From assembly GCF_014284305.1 (NCBI RefSeq), contig NZ_JACOFW010000010.1:80202-144201 (forward strand): 64,000 bases of DNA, written 5' to 3'. This stretch comes from Affinundibacterium seohonense. Its GTDB lineage: Bacteria; Pseudomonadota; Gammaproteobacteria; Burkholderiales; Burkholderiaceae_D. The position numbers and the translations under genes were made by a program. This document shows positions 1-9,210 of this stretch, in pieces. The notes beneath the pieces were generated by a model that saw nothing but the letters and a program-made list of their open reading frames with translations, was not told the origin of the DNA and did no database searches. Position 1 is the first letter of the stretch; each line of letters starts with the position of its first letter.

Positions 1-238
1 GCATGGCATGCAATTGCCGTATGTGAATTTGCATGGTGCCATTTTCAAAAATGGCTTCCCACGAGGCGCGGATATCGGCATGGCCGATCAAGCGCGGCGA
101 GTTTGGATGCACGCAGACGATTTCCTCATCTTCCGCCCACAGCGCCATCATGCCATCGAGATCCCCGCGCGCAATCGCATCGTAGAAGGCAATTTCGACT
201 TCGTCTGCACTACCGTTGAGTTGCTTTTTGGCGGGCAT
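1..238 (-). CDS. SnoaL-like / NTF2-fold protein, partial (C-terminus cut by window edge)
   Basis: Read from the ATG at 238 towards base 1, the frame stays open for 79 codons and leaves the window. The visible part has the pattern of a SnoaL-like (nuclear transport factor 2 fold) domain: an N-terminal helix EIAFYDAIARGDLDGMMALW, then WAEDEEIVCVHP and a GHADIRASWEAIF segment, as in small ketosteroid-isomerase-like proteins of about 130-150 residues. Such proteins are cytoplasmic and often have no assigned substrate, so I give no specific reaction. The fold call is by motif resemblance; the missing C-terminus prevents a subfamily call. Confidence 0.7.
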   Translation of the reverse strand, partial: MPAKKQLNGSADEVEIAFYDAIARGDLDGMMALWAEDEEIVCVHPNSPRLIGHADIRASWEAIFENGTMQIHIRQLHAM

Positions 239-292
239 CTGATTTTCTCTGAATTATGATTTTTTGGGGGGACTTTGGGAATTAATGTGCTT

Positions 293-496
293 TTAGTGTG
301 CTTTTAGTACGGTTCCTGGAGCCAGCTTATAGACAGTGCCGCAATAAGAGCAGGTCGCCGAACCACCGTGGGACAAGTCCAGATAAACGCGTGGATGTGA
401 GGACCACAAAGGCATCGCAGGGTTAGGGCAGTGTGCAGGCAAGTCGCTCGCTTGTAATTCAACTGCAGCGGTAGCATTGGATGGCGTATTTGACAT
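293..496 (-). CDS. Small zinc-finger (zf-CHCC type) protein
   Basis: A 67-residue protein. Candidate zinc ligands follow the CHCC pattern: Cys23, His34, Cys49 and Cys52, the last two in a CSYCGTVY segment. This resembles the zf-CHCC family related to the NDUFS6 subunit of complex I, which in proteobacteria occurs as a free-standing protein of about 60-70 residues. The ATG at 496 is preceded by a strong GAGGAG ribosome site. The frame stays open upstream to 661, but that extension has no such site and lacks domain character. It is divergent from azlC. Function in the cell is unknown to me. Confidence 0.8.
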   Translation of the reverse strand: MSNTPSNATAAVELQASDLPAHCPNPAMPLWSSHPRVYLDLSHGGSATCSYCGTVYKLAPGTVLKAH

Positions 497-696
497 ATTT
501 TTCTCCTCAATGAGTGAATTTTCTCTAGCGCATGATTTTAACGGATTCCTTCGCGTTTGCGGAGAGTGATTGTCTCCCGGATCATAGTGTTGCGTTGATG
601 TTAGGCAAGTATTTGGTCGTGGCGTTACAATAGCGGTTTTGCCGCGTATGCTCGCTGGCAAGCACTTTCAAATCAAACGCATGTGCGTTTCCCAAT

Positions 697-1479
697 ATGT
701 TAAAAGACTGGAATTCGGCTCCCTATCGCGAAGGCTTTAACGCTTCCGCGCCTTCGCTATTTGGTATGGCCGCTTGGGGCATGGTGGTTGGCGTTGCCAT
801 GATTAAGGCAGGATTGAGTTTGCCACAGGCTTTCGGGATGACGCTCTTGGTCTTTGCTGGCTCCGCCCAATTGGCGGCATTACCCTTGATCGTTGCGAAC
901 GCGCCGATTTGGGTGATTTTTGCGACGGCCTTGATCGTGAATTTGCGCTTTTTGATTATGTCGGCCTTGATTGCTCCCCGATTTGCGCATTTGCCTTGGC
1001 CAAAGCGCGTCGTATTTGGCTTTCTGACGGGCGATATCTCTGTCCCATTGTTTATGCAGCGTTTCCCTGATATGTGGAAGAGTGCGGCGCAAGAGTGCGA
1101 ACAAGTGCTGTATCTAAAAGGCTTAATCATCCCGAACTGGTTTGTTTGGCAAGCCGGTTCAATTCTCGGTATTTTGGCTGGCAGTCAGGTACCCATGCAT
1201 TGGGGCTTGGGATTTGCCGGCACTTTGGCGATTTTGTGTATCTTATTGCCGATGATGCGTAATCGTCCGGGATTTGTCGGTGTATTGGTGGCGAGCGTGG
1301 TCGCGGTGGCTGCCCATGCGATGCCTTATAAATTAGGGTTATTGCTTGCTGTGTTGGTAGGTATGGCGGTAGCGATGTGGGTCGAGGAGCATTTTGACCC
1401 TGTTGCGCCATCGGGTGCCAACAATGACGTCGACATGTCTTCTAAGCAGTCAAGTGCTGAGGGGCGCGGCGATGAGTGA
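697..1479 (+). CDS. azlC: AzlC family branched-chain amino acid exporter, large subunit
   Basis: A 260-residue inner-membrane protein with several hydrophobic helices and the AzlC hallmarks: FNASAPSLFGMAAWGMVVGV near the N-terminus, FAGSAQLAALPL, and NLRFLIMSA. AzlC pairs with the small AzlD subunit; in characterised members (E. coli YgaZH, Corynebacterium BrnFE) the pair exports branched-chain amino acids or methionine. The C-terminal 30 residues are hydrophilic. The azlD start codon lies inside its last codons, so the two are probably translationally coupled. Substrate here is inferred from the family only. Confidence 0.9.
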   Translation: MLKDWNSAPYREGFNASAPSLFGMAAWGMVVGVAMIKAGLSLPQAFGMTLLVFAGSAQLAALPLIVANAPIWVIFATALIVNLRFLIMSALIAPRFAHLPWPKRVVFGFLTGDISVPLFMQRFPDMWKSAAQECEQVLYLKGLIIPNWFVWQAGSILGILAGSQVPMHWGLGFAGTLAILCILLPMMRNRPGFVGVLVASVVAVAAHAMPYKLGLLLAVLVGMAVAMWVEEHFDPVAPSGANNDVDMSSKQSSAEGRGDE

Positions 1480-1795
1480 TATCGAAATCTGGGCTGTGAT
1501 TATCTTGCTCACAATTGCGACCATCATTGATCGAAGTGCCTTTTGGGTCATTGGTCATCATATTAATTTGCCAAGGCGAGTGCAGGAGGCTTTGCGTTAT
1601 GCGCCCAGTTGCGCATTAGCAGCGATTGTCGCCCCTGATTTTTTTATTAACGATAATCAAGTCGTTACTTCTTTACACAATCCCAAGTTAATTGCGGGCA
1701 TCGCTGCCGGCGTCTTTTATCTCTGGAAAAAAGATATGTTGCTGACAATTATTTTCGGTATGGGAATATTTACTGTGGTGCGCCTCTATTTTTAA
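1472..1795 (+). CDS. azlD: AzlD family small subunit of amino acid exporter
   Basis: A 107-residue hydrophobic protein with three to four predicted membrane segments, matching the AzlD family (branched-chain amino acid transport protein). It starts at the ATG at 1472, which overlaps the end of azlC by 8 bases and has a GAGGGG ribosome site just upstream inside azlC. The frame is open further upstream to 1394 but that part overlaps azlC coding sequence and is not AzlD-like. It should form the two-subunit exporter with AzlC. Confidence 0.88.
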   Translation: MSDIEIWAVIILLTIATIIDRSAFWVIGHHINLPRRVQEALRYAPSCALAAIVAPDFFINDNQVVTSLHNPKLIAGIAAGVFYLWKKDMLLTIIFGMGIFTVVRLYF

Positions 1796-1868
1796 TTGAC
1801 TCTGGCGCATTATTTTCTTTCTCAAAAGTCACGATTCGCGATAAAAATCGTGAATCAGGCGCGTGATT

Positions 1869-1877
1869 TGGTAAAAT
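1869..1877 (+). promoter_or_regulatory. Candidate extended -10 promoter element of pgk
   Basis: TGGTAAAAT matches an extended -10 (TGn followed by TAAAAT), about 120 bases before the pgk start. No good -35 hexamer is visible at the usual distance, which is acceptable for extended -10 promoters. A short stem (1833-1842 paired with 1847-1856, one G-U pair) lies just upstream with no U-tract; its role is unclear. Confidence 0.4.
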
Positions 1878-1994
1878 GCTCGATTAATTAAAAAGTGTCA
1901 TAGGAATTGTGTTTTGCTTTCATTGAAGCAATTTTTTAATCTCCTGTGATACGTCGTCTCGATTTAATTCCTTCTCATCTTAACTGGTCCTGCT

Positions 1995-3188
1995 ATGCAA
2001 TTTAATCGTCTGAGCGATCTCATCGCTGCTAATAAACTCCAAGGTCAACGTGTATTTATTCGTGCAGATTTGAACGTTCCGCAAGATGATGCAGGCAATA
2101 TCACCGAAGACACACGTATCCGCGCCTCGGTGCCAGCGATCCAGCAAGCTTTAAAAGCGGGCGCTGCTGTGATGGTCACATCGCATTTGGGCCGTCCGAC
2201 TGAAGGTGAATTTAAGCCGGAAGATTCTTTGGCACCAGTTGCTAAACGCTTGTCTGAATTGTTAGGCGTGACAGTTGAACTCAAACAAAACTGGGTCGAT
2301 GGCGTTGAAGTTGCTGCAGGTCAGGTCGTCTTGTTGGAAAACTGCCGTGTGAACAAAGGCGAGAAAAAGAACGATGACGCGCTCGCGCAAAAAATGGCAA
2401 AGCTGTGCGACATTTACGTGAATGATGCTTTCGGTACTGCGCATCGCGCTGAGGCAACAACTCATGGCATCGCGAAATATGCACCTATCGTTTGTGCTGG
2501 TCCTTTGCTCTCTGCTGAACTGGATGCTTTAGGCAAAGCACTTGGCCATCCTGCACGTCCTTTGGCGGCGATTGTGGCTGGCTCAAAAGTCTCTAGCAAA
2601 TTGACGATCTTAAAATCGCTCGCAGAAAAAGTCGATCAATTGATCGTCGGCGGTGGTATCGCGAATACTTTCATGTTGGCAGCGGGTTTGAAGATCGGTA
2701 AATCTTTGGCTGAAGCGGATCTGGTAAGCGAAGCAAAAGCGATCATGGACATGATGGCTGCGCGCGGCGCGATCGTGCCTATCCCAACAGATGTCGTTTG
2801 TGCTAAAGAATTTTCTCCAACAGCTGTCGCGACAGTGAAAGCGGTTGCAGATGTACAAGACGACGACATGATTTTGGATATCGGCCCAGAAACAGCACAG
2901 GTTTTAGCAGCGCAAATTCGTCAAGCTGGCACCATCGTTTGGAACGGGCCAGTTGGTGTGTTTGAGTTCGATCAATTCGGCAATGGTACTAAAGTATTGG
3001 CTGAAGCGATTGCAGATTCAAACGGTTTCTCCATTGCTGGCGGTGGCGATACTTTAGCAGCGATTGCCAAGTACAACATCACAGAAAAAATTGGTTATAT
3101 CTCGACTGGTGGCGGCGCTTTCCTCGAATTCTTGGAAGGTAAAACTTTGCCAGCGGTAGAAATTCTGTTGCAAAGAGCAGCGCAGTAA
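1995..3188 (+). CDS. pgk: Phosphoglycerate kinase
   Basis: A 397-residue protein of normal bacterial length. It converts 1,3-bisphosphoglycerate plus ADP to 3-phosphoglycerate plus ATP in glycolysis and works in reverse in gluconeogenesis, in the cytoplasm. Visible hallmarks are RADLNVP near residues 23-29, [35 protein letters not shown] and the C-terminal nucleotide-site motif GGGDT. It is followed on the same strand by pyk and fba, an order common in Burkholderiales. The gap to pyk holds a hairpin repeat, so separate transcription or processing is possible. Confidence 0.98.
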   Translation: MQFNRLSDLIAANKLQGQRVFIRADLNVPQDDAGNITEDTRIRASVPAIQQALKAGAAVMVTSHLGRPTEGEFKPEDSLAPVAKRLSELLGVTVELKQNWVDGVEVAAGQVVLLENCRVNKGEKKNDDALAQKMAKLCDIYVNDAFGTAHRAEATTHGIAKYAPIVCAGPLLSAELDALGKALGHPARPLAAIVAGSKVSSKLTILKSLAEKVDQLIVGGGIANTFMLAAGLKIGKSLAEADLVSEAKAIMDMMAARGAIVPIPTDVVCAKEFSPTAVATVKAVADVQDDDMILDIGPETAQVLAAQIRQAGTIVWNGPVGVFEFDQFGNGTKVLAEAIADSNGFSIAGGGDTLAAIAKYNITEKIGYISTGGGAFLEFLEGKTLPAVEILLQRAAQ

Positions 3189-3217
3189 TCTGTGCAGAAA
3201 ACCGCGGAAAAATATTA

Positions 3218-3285
3218 GCCGCAGAGGCGCAGAGAGCGCAGAGTTTTATTGTTGAATTTCTCTGCGTACTCTGCGCCTCTGTGGC
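3218..3285. repeat. Inverted repeat of the GCAGAGGCGCAGAG type between pgk and pyk
   Basis: The arms 3218-3243 and 3260-3285 are near-perfect reverse complements (left begins GCCGCAGAGGCGCAGAG, right ends CTCTGCGCCTCTGTGGC) with a 16-base loop. The predicted RNA would be a long stem-loop, without a clear U-tract after it. A half-copy of the same repeat lies at 13042-13081 and a decayed one near 7757-7782. This is a dispersed intergenic repeat that could act as a processing or 3'-end stabilising element. Confidence 0.75.
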
Positions 3286-3345
3286 GAAAAAATAAGATTT
3301 TAAGTTTAAGCCCGACCTTGTAAAAATTATCCATCAGGAGATTCA

Positions 3346-4776
3346 ATGTTACGCGGAACCAAAATTGTAGCGACAGTAGGCCCGGCATCCAATGATCTAG
3401 ATACCTTAGTGAGTATGTTAAAGGCTGGTGTGAATGTAGTTCGTCTGAACTTCTCACACGGCAAAGCACAGGACCATATTGATCGCGCTGCACTGGTACG
3501 CAAAGCAGCGGAAGTCTGTGGCATAGAAATCGCGATTATGGCGGACATGCAAGGTCCGAAAATCCGTATTGGCAAGTTTGAAAACAGCAAGATTCAAATC
3601 GAAAATGGCGATAAATTTATTCTCGATGCGGATTGCACCTTGGGTAATCAAGAGCGCGTTGGCCTAGATTACAAAGCCTTGCCGCGCGATGTGAAACCAA
3701 AGGACGTCTTGTTATTGAATGACGGTCTAATTGTGTTGATCGTTGATAAAGTCATTGGAAATGAAATTCATACCACAGTGAAAATCGGTGGTGAGTTATC
3801 GAATAACAAGGGTATTAATCGTCAAGGCGGCGGTTTAACTGCACCAGCATTGACTGCTAAAGATATGGAAGACATCAAAACAGCGATGTCTTTCCAAGCC
3901 GATTATCTGGCGATTTCTTTCCCAAAAAATGCCACTGATATGGAAATGGCACGCCAACTGGCGAACATAGCTGGTGAACCGTATAACCATAAACCGATGA
4001 TGATCGCGAAGATTGAACGTGCGGAAGCGATTCCAGCGTTGCAAGAAATTCTCGATGCTTCTGATGGCATCATGGTCGCGCGTGGTGACTTGGCGGTTGA
4101 AGTCGGCAATGCCGCGGTTCCTGCTTTGCAAAAACGCATGATCAAAATGGCGCGTGCATCGAATAAATTGGCAATTACAGCGACTCAAATGATGGAATCC
4201 ATGATTGTAAACGCTGTGCCAACCCGTGCCGAAGTCTCCGACGTTGCGAACGCGGTGTTGGATGGTACAGATGCAGTGATGTTGTCAGCAGAAACAGCCT
4301 CCGGCAAATATCCGATTGAAACGGTAGAAACCATGGCAGCGATTTGCTTGGAAGCTGAGAAGTTCCAAGAGTGCAAATTGGATGCCGACTTTTTGAATTT
4401 GCAATTCACGCGTATCGATCAATCGATTGCGTACGGTGCTTTGTTCACAGCGCACCATTTGCGCGTGCAAGCAATCGCAGCCTTGACTGAATCAGGTTCG
4501 ACCGCATTGTGGATGAGCCGCCAAAGTATTGACGTGCCTTTGTTTGCGTTGACACCAAGTGTCGCGACGATGCGTAAAGCCGCTTTGTACCGCAATGTGC
4601 AGACTTTTAAGTTGCCGTACAACCCAGACCGCGATTTGGTGTTGAAAGAAGCGGAAGATGTCTTGCTTGATAAAGGCGCGGTCAAAAAAGGTGATTTGAT
4701 CGTGGCAACTTGGGGCGAGCAAATGGGTAAAGTGGGTGGCACCAATGCCATGCGAATAGTAAAGATCGGCGAATGA
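3346..4776 (+). CDS. pyk: Pyruvate kinase
   Basis: A 476-residue protein of standard length. It transfers phosphate from phosphoenolpyruvate to ADP in the last step of glycolysis. Clear family motifs run in order: ATVGPASNDLDTL, NFSHG, MADMQGPKIRIG, the active-site segment IAKIERAEAIPALQEIL, ARGDLAVE and the signature TATQMMESM followed by PTRAEVSDVANAVLDGTDA and LSAETASGKYP. The C-terminal third (from about residue 355) is the pyruvate kinase regulatory alpha/beta domain. The ATG at 3346 has a CAGGAG ribosome site. Confidence 0.97.
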   Translation: MLRGTKIVATVGPASNDLDTLVSMLKAGVNVVRLNFSHGKAQDHIDRAALVRKAAEVCGIEIAIMADMQGPKIRIGKFENSKIQIENGDKFILDADCTLGNQERVGLDYKALPRDVKPKDVLLLNDGLIVLIVDKVIGNEIHTTVKIGGELSNNKGINRQGGGLTAPALTAKDMEDIKTAMSFQADYLAISFPKNATDMEMARQLANIAGEPYNHKPMMIAKIERAEAIPALQEILDASDGIMVARGDLAVEVGNAAVPALQKRMIKMARASNKLAITATQMMESMIVNAVPTRAEVSDVANAVLDGTDAVMLSAETASGKYPIETVETMAAICLEAEKFQECKLDADFLNLQFTRIDQSIAYGALFTAHHLRVQAIAALTESGSTALWMSRQSIDVPLFALTPSVATMRKAALYRNVQTFKLPYNPDRDLVLKEAEDVLLDKGAVKKGDLIVATWGEQMGKVGGTNAMRIVKIGE

Positions 4777-4785
4777 AGTCGCTAT

Positions 4786-4883
4786 AAATCCAATTGTAGG
4801 GCGCATTGCGTCGTTGCAAAGCCTCGCAATACTTGTGTATTGCTGCGTTTTGCGCCTAGCACAGCATCCCTAAAATTGAATTT
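4786..4883. repeat. Long imperfect palindrome after pyk
   Basis: The ends AAATCCAATTGTAGGG (4786-4801) and CCCTAAAATTGAATTT (4868-4883) are reverse complements with two mismatches. The centre is a GCAATAC / GTATTGC hairpin near 4826-4842, and the arms between are partly complementary. This makes a palindromic element of about 98 bp. There is no open reading frame and no clear U-tract. It could be a dispersed repeat or a structured 3' region of pyk. Confidence 0.65.
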
Positions 4884-4964
4884 CTAGAGGCTTCATAAAA
4901 ATGTATGCAATTTGAACACGATTCAAATCGATGAACTCAGAAAAGCCACAAGCTTGTTGAGGCG

Positions 4965-5071
4965 CTGAGTAAGCGTAGCGAGCGGGCAAAGTTTGAATTA
5001 AGAAGCGCAACCGTACTTCAGTACGGTGAGCATCGCAGATTCAAAATCTGCCCGCGCAGTAGCTTAATCAG
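4965..5071. repeat. 107-bp palindromic element upstream of fba
   Basis: Left arm 4965-4998 and right arm 5039-5071 are reverse complements with few mismatches (CTGAGTAAGC against GCTTAATCAG at the outside, GCGGGCA against TGCCCGC further in, TTTGAAT against ATTCAAA at the inside). A perfect inner hairpin ACCGTACT-TC-AGTACGGT sits at 5010-5027. The design parallels the palindrome at 4786-4883, so the pyk-fba gap is mostly two such elements. It does not fold as a tRNA. It ends 38 bases before the fba start. Confidence 0.7.
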
Positions 5072-5109
5072 TGTCTCAAAGGAAGATTTTTTTATTTGGA
5101 GTAAAAACT

Positions 5110-6174
5110 ATGTCTCTCGTATCTATGCGTCAATTGTTGGACCATGCAGCTGAAAACGGCTATGGCATTCCAGCGTTTAATGTCAATAATTTGGAACAAG
5201 TTACAGCGATCATGGAAGCCGCCAATGAAGTCGGCGCGCCGGTGATTATGCAAGCCTCTGCTGGTGCGCGTAAGTACGCCGGTGAAGCTTTCTTGCGCCA
5301 TTTGATTTCTGCTGCGGTCGAAGCCTATCCGCATATCCCAGTGGTGATGCATCAAGATCACGGCCAATCTCCTGCAGTTTGTATGGCTGCGATTAAGTCT
5401 GGTTTCACATCCGTGATGATGGACGGTTCCTTGATGGAAGACGGTAAGTCTGTCGCGAGCTATGAATACAACGTTGCAGTGTCCAAAGAAGTGGTGAAGT
5501 TTTCCCACTCTATCGGTGTAACGGTTGAGGCGGAATTGGGCGTATTGGGTTCTTTGGAAACCATGATGGGCGACAAAGAAGATGGTCACGGTGCGGATGG
5601 TAAGATGACACGTGAACAGTTGTTGACTGACGTTGCACAAGCAGCTGATTTCGTCAAACAAACTCAGTGCGACGCTTTGGCGATTGCTATCGGTACTTCC
5701 CACGGCGCATACAAATTCTCCCGTAAGCCTACTGGTGATATTTTGGCGATTGACCGTATCAAAGAAATCCACGCACGTATTCCGAATACGCATTTGGTGA
5801 TGCACGGTTCTTCTTCTGTTCCACAAGAATTGCTCGAAGAAATTCGTCAATTTGGTGGTGACATGAAAGAGACCTATGGCGTGCCAGTTGAAGAAATCGT
5901 CATTGGTATTCAAAACGGCGTCCGTAAAATTAACATCGATACGGACATTCGTTTGGCAATGACCGCAGCGATTCGTCGTTACATGTTTGAAAATCCAAGC
6001 AAGTTTGATCCACGTGATTATTTGAAACCAGCGCGCGAAGCAGCGAAATTGGTTTGTAAAGCACGTTTCTTGGCATTCGGTTGCGAAGGTCAAGCGGCAA
6101 AGATCAAGCCTTTGACTTTGGAAAAAGTTGCAGAGCAATATAAATCAGGTGCATTAGCACAGGTTGTTAACTAA
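5110..6174 (+). CDS. fba: Class II fructose-1,6-bisphosphate aldolase (Calvin-cycle subtype)
   Basis: A 354-residue zinc-dependent aldolase that splits fructose-1,6-bisphosphate into dihydroxyacetone phosphate and glyceraldehyde-3-phosphate. Visible motifs include [11 protein letters not shown] with zinc-site histidines, [31 protein letters not shown] and [11 protein letters not shown]. Length and motifs fit the class IIB group often called CbbA or the Calvin-cycle subtype, though nothing else for carbon fixation is in the window. I chose the ATG at 5110 because TTGGAG precedes it and [15 protein letters not shown] is the usual N-terminus; an upstream in-frame start at 5071 would add 13 non-conserved residues. 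Confidence 0.97.
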   Translation: MSLVSMRQLLDHAAENGYGIPAFNVNNLEQVTAIMEAANEVGAPVIMQASAGARKYAGEAFLRHLISAAVEAYPHIPVVMHQDHGQSPAVCMAAIKSGFTSVMMDGSLMEDGKSVASYEYNVAVSKEVVKFSHSIGVTVEAELGVLGSLETMMGDKEDGHGADGKMTREQLLTDVAQAADFVKQTQCDALAIAIGTSHGAYKFSRKPTGDILAIDRIKEIHARIPNTHLVMHGSSSVPQELLEEIRQFGGDMKETYGVPVEEIVIGIQNGVRKINIDTDIRLAMTAAIRRYMFENPSKFDPRDYLKPAREAAKLVCKARFLAFGCEGQAAKIKPLTLEKVAEQYKSGALAQVVN

Positions 6175-6208
6175 TCTGAGCCGATCACTTTTTAGATCGA
6201 AGTAACCC

Positions 6209-6308
6209 GGGCGCGTGGTGCGCCCCGCAGGGAGATTCAAAGCTTGTTTATTGATGCGGATAACGTATTGATGAAGAACTGATGAATCTCCCTTCAGCAT
6301 TTTTTTTG
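6209..6308 (+). promoter_or_regulatory. Structured leader / possible terminator between fba and purC
   Basis: A GC-rich hairpin GGGCGC-GTGGT-GCGCCC occupies 6209-6225. After it, AGGGAGATTCA (6229-6239) is the perfect reverse complement of TGAATCTCCCT (6283-6293), and a run of eight T follows (6300-6307) just before purC. The long stem plus T-run could end fba transcripts or act as an attenuator-like leader for purC. I recognise no known riboswitch class here. Confidence 0.5.
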
Positions 6309-6318
6309 AGACCACATT

Positions 6319-7215
6319 ATGACTACGCAAATAAACTCCACTTTACATTCGCTACCACTGTTAGGTCGTGGCAAAGTCCGTGATAACTATGCCGTTGGCG
6401 AAGATAAACTGTTGATCGTGACAAGTGACCGCTTGTCCGCATTTGACGTGATCATGAATGAAGCCATTCCTGATAAAGGTCGTGTGCTCAATCAAATGGC
6501 CAACTTCTGGTTTGAAAAACTCGGTCATGTGGTGCCAAATCATTTGACCGGCATTGATCCAGTATCTGTCGTAGCGGCTGACGAAGCAGAACAAGTGCGT
6601 GGTCGCGCAGTCGTTGCCAAGCGCTTGAAACCGATTATGGTTGAAGCGGTAGTTCGTGGCTACATTATCGGTTCAGGTTGGAAAGATTATCAAGACACAG
6701 GCGCGATCTGCGGCATCCAATTGCCAGCGGGTTTGCCACAAGCTGCTAAATTAGATGCGCCGATTTTCACACCAGCGGCAAAAGCTGAAATGGGTGAGCA
6801 TGACGAGAACATCAGCTTTGCTGACATGGAAAATCGTATCGGCGCAGAACTCGCGGCCAAGATGCGCGACATCAGTATTCAGCTGTACACCGAAGCGGCA
6901 AACTACGCAGCAACACGCGGCATCATCATCGCCGATACGAAGTTTGAATTCGGTCTCGATGACAATGGCGTATTGCATTTGATGGATGAAGTGTTGACAG
7001 CAGATTCTTCCCGTTTCTGGCCAGCAGACTCTTATGCGACAGGGATTTCGCCACCATCGTTTGATAAGCAATTCGTACGCGATTATTTAGAAACGATTAC
7101 GACATGGAATAAAACGGCACCTGCGCCAACTTTGCCGGATGAAGTCGTGCAAAAGACGGCAGCGAAATACCGTGAGGCGTTGGAACGCTTAACGGGTGAA
7201 AGTTTGAAGGCGTAA
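6319..7215 (+). CDS. purC: Phosphoribosylaminoimidazole-succinocarboxamide synthase (SAICAR synthetase)
   Basis: A 298-residue cytoplasmic enzyme that joins CAIR and aspartate with ATP to give SAICAR in purine synthesis. Hallmarks are the N-terminal [12 protein letters not shown] segment, [24 protein letters not shown], and [13 protein letters not shown] near the C-terminus. It belongs to the longer form of about 300 residues rather than the 237-residue E. coli type. It is followed after one base by purE, so the two are cotranscribed. Confidence 0.97.
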   Translation: MTTQINSTLHSLPLLGRGKVRDNYAVGEDKLLIVTSDRLSAFDVIMNEAIPDKGRVLNQMANFWFEKLGHVVPNHLTGIDPVSVVAADEAEQVRGRAVVAKRLKPIMVEAVVRGYIIGSGWKDYQDTGAICGIQLPAGLPQAAKLDAPIFTPAAKAEMGEHDENISFADMENRIGAELAAKMRDISIQLYTEAANYAATRGIIIADTKFEFGLDDNGVLHLMDEVLTADSSRFWPADSYATGISPPSFDKQFVRDYLETITTWNKTAPAPTLPDEVVQKTAAKYREALERLTGESLKA

Positions 7216-7216
7216 T

Positions 7217-7723
7217 ATGAGCGACGCAACATTAAATGCAGCGCCGATCATCGGTGTTGTGATGGGCTCTTCATCCGATTGGGATGTGATGCAACATGCA
7301 GTGAATATGCTGAAAGAATTCGGCATTCCTTTCGAAGCGCAGGTCGTGTCTGCACATCGTATGCCAGATGAAATGTTCACTTATGCTGAAACAGCACGTA
7401 GTCGCGGCATACGCGGCATTATCGCGGGAGCAGGCGGTGCAGCACATCTACCAGGCATGATTGCAGCGAAGACCATCGTGCCTGTATTTGGTGTGCCTGT
7501 GCCGTCTAAGTATTTGCGTGGTGAAGACTCCTTACTGTCTATCGTACAAATGCCGAAAGGCGTCCCAGTCAATACCTTTGCAATTGGTGAAGCGGGCGCG
7601 GGTAATGCAGCGTTGGCAGCGATTGCGATGTTGGCGACGACCGATGATGCAATGGCCGCCAAGTTAGAAGCCTTCCGCGTGAAGCAAACGCAAGTTGCGC
7701 GGGATATGCATTTACCTTTGTAA
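7217..7723 (+). CDS. purE: N5-carboxyaminoimidazole ribonucleotide mutase
   Basis: A 168-residue protein that converts N5-CAIR, the product of PurK, to CAIR, the substrate of PurC. Class I PurE motifs are clear: [19 protein letters not shown] with the catalytic histidine, [12 protein letters not shown] and [18 protein letters not shown]. It begins one base after the purC stop. The partner purK lies about 270 bases downstream past a hairpin repeat, so all three enzymes around CAIR are grouped. Confidence 0.97.
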   Translation: MSDATLNAAPIIGVVMGSSSDWDVMQHAVNMLKEFGIPFEAQVVSAHRMPDEMFTYAETARSRGIRGIIAGAGGAAHLPGMIAAKTIVPVFGVPVPSKYLRGEDSLLSIVQMPKGVPVNTFAIGEAGAGNAALAAIAMLATTDDAMAAKLEAFRVKQTQVARDMHLPL

Positions 7724-7813
7724 TACGACAGCTTTGGCGAAGCAGTAAATTTTTTTCGCCGTAGAAGCACATAGATCGCAGTATTGTTATTTTTAAGTGC
7801 AGGCCATTCAGGC

Positions 7814-7889
7814 GTCATCCCTGCGCAGGCAGGGATCCAGTGTCTTTAGGCTTTTACGCTGCTGGATTCCCTCCCCCCGCGGGAATGAC
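7814..7889. repeat. Hairpin repeat of the GTCATCCCTGCG...GGATCCAG type
   Basis: The left arm 7814-7840 (GTCATCCCTGCG...GGGATCCAG) and right arm 7862-7889 (CTGGATTCCC...GGGAATGAC) are imperfect reverse complements with a loop of about 21 bases. This is a dispersed intergenic palindrome known in many proteobacteria by similar sequences. A second copy lies at 39351-39760, where it has been split by an inserted element. It sits between purE and purK and may shape the transcript. Confidence 0.75.
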
Positions 7890-7989
7890 ATTGAGTAACA
7901 AGCGCTCTAGATTTTTAGTTTTGTACCAGCATCAAACGACGTTTCAAATCGCATTTAATTTGTATCGCACCAGCATGGAAAAACCAACG

Positions 7990-9192
7990 ATGTCCACTTC
8001 TACTATCAATACCAATCCACAATTCCCCAACAACAAAACCAGCATGTTAGGCATGGTTGGTGGTGGACAATTAGGACGTATGTTTGTGCATGAAGCACAG
8101 GCTCTGGGTTTTAAAGTGATGGTGTTGGAACCTGAAGCAGGCAGCCCAGCTGCACATGCTGCCGATGGGCATATTCAAGCTGCTTATGATGATGCGTCGG
8201 GTTTGCAGCAATTAGCAGCAGCCTGTACTTCGTTCACGACCGAGTTTGAAAACGTCCCCGCAGCAAGTCTGGCTAAGCTGGCGGAAACCGGTTTTGTCGC
8301 ACCAAGCGCCGCTTGCGTCTCCATCGCCCAAGATCGCATCGAAGAGAAAGCTTTCTTCACGCGTTGCGCACCACAAACCGACATTTTGCCAGCACCGCAC
8401 GCGATTCTGCGTACAGCGGATGATCTGGAAAAAGTCAGTGCCGATTTGTTTCCGGGTATTTTGAAAACTGCGCGCATGGGCTATGACGGCAAAGGTCAAG
8501 TGCGTGTGAAGTCGATGGAAGAATTACGCACGGCATTTGACAATCTCAAGGGTGTGGTCTGTGTGCTTGAAAAAATGCTGCCGCTCGCCTATGAGATTTC
8601 TGTATTGGTAGCACGTGGTGCAGATGGTCAAGCTGTCGTGTATCCGATTGCAGAAAACGTTCATCGTGATGGCATCTTGTTTACGACAACAGTGCCAAGT
8701 CCGCACGTCTCTGAGCAAGCTGCATTGAAAACCCAAAACGCGGCATTGAAATTGATCGCGGATATCGATTACGTTGGCGTGCTCTGTATCGAATTTTTTG
8801 TCTTGGAAGACGGCTCCGTTGTCGTCAATGAAATGGCACCGCGGCCACACAATAGCGGTCACTACACAATTGATGCTTGCGTGACCAGTCAATTCGCTCA
8901 GCAAGTCAGAGCGATGGCACGTTTGCCTTTAGGCGATGTGCGTCAGCATTCACCTTGCGTAATGTTGAATATTCTTGGTGATATTTGGTTTGACGATGTT
9001 GAACAAAATACTGAACGTCAACCTGCTTGGGATAAAGTCTTAGCCTTACCATCAGCGCATTTGCATTTATACGGCAAGTCGGAAGCGCGTCGTGCCCGCA
9101 AAATGGGACACATCACTTTTATAGCGCCAACATTAGAACAAGCGCAGGACGAGATGCGCCAAGCTTGTGCCATCCTCGGCATTGAAGTTTGA
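7990..9192 (+). CDS. purK: N5-carboxyaminoimidazole ribonucleotide synthase
   Basis: An ATP-grasp enzyme of about 400 residues that carboxylates AIR with bicarbonate and ATP to N5-CAIR, feeding PurE. The N-terminal GGGQLGRM (about residues 24-31), TARMGYDGKGQVRV, the ATP-grasp EFFVLEDGSVVVNEMAPRPH and NSGHYTIDAC are diagnostic. The frame is open from 7840 but the extra residues come from the repeat and are not PurK-like. Three starts are possible: 7975, 7990 and 8044; I chose 7990, which has a weak GGAAAA upstream. The first 18 residues are Ser/Thr/Asn-rich and not conserved. Confidence 0.95.
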   Translation: MSTSTINTNPQFPNNKTSMLGMVGGGQLGRMFVHEAQALGFKVMVLEPEAGSPAAHAADGHIQAAYDDASGLQQLAAACTSFTTEFENVPAASLAKLAETGFVAPSAACVSIAQDRIEEKAFFTRCAPQTDILPAPHAILRTADDLEKVSADLFPGILKTARMGYDGKGQVRVKSMEELRTAFDNLKGVVCVLEKMLPLAYEISVLVARGADGQAVVYPIAENVHRDGILFTTTVPSPHVSEQAALKTQNAALKLIADIDYVGVLCIEFFVLEDGSVVVNEMAPRPHNSGHYTIDACVTSQFAQQVRAMARLPLGDVRQHSPCVMLNILGDIWFDDVEQNTERQPAWDKVLALPSAHLHLYGKSEARRARKMGHITFIAPTLEQAQDEMRQACAILGIEV

Positions 9193-9210
9193 TCGCGACC
9201 GAGGTTGAGA

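Noticed and set aside
497..661. N-terminal extension of the zinc-finger protein
   Set aside because: No ribosome site or conserved residues; GAGGAG directly precedes the ATG at 496.
1833..1856. Stem-loop after azlD as terminator
   Set aside because: Ten-base stem with one G-U pair but no T-run; kept only as a remark under the pgk promoter.
4965..5071. Possible tRNA or small RNA gene
   Set aside because: Arms and inner hairpin do not make a cloverleaf, and there is no anticodon or T-loop pattern; a palindromic repeat explains it better.
5092..6138. 348-codon open frame on the minus strand across fba
   Set aside because: It lies fully antisense to the clear aldolase gene; its translation is rich in Cys, His, Arg and Phe without domain pattern, as expected of a shadow frame in a strongly codon-biased gene.
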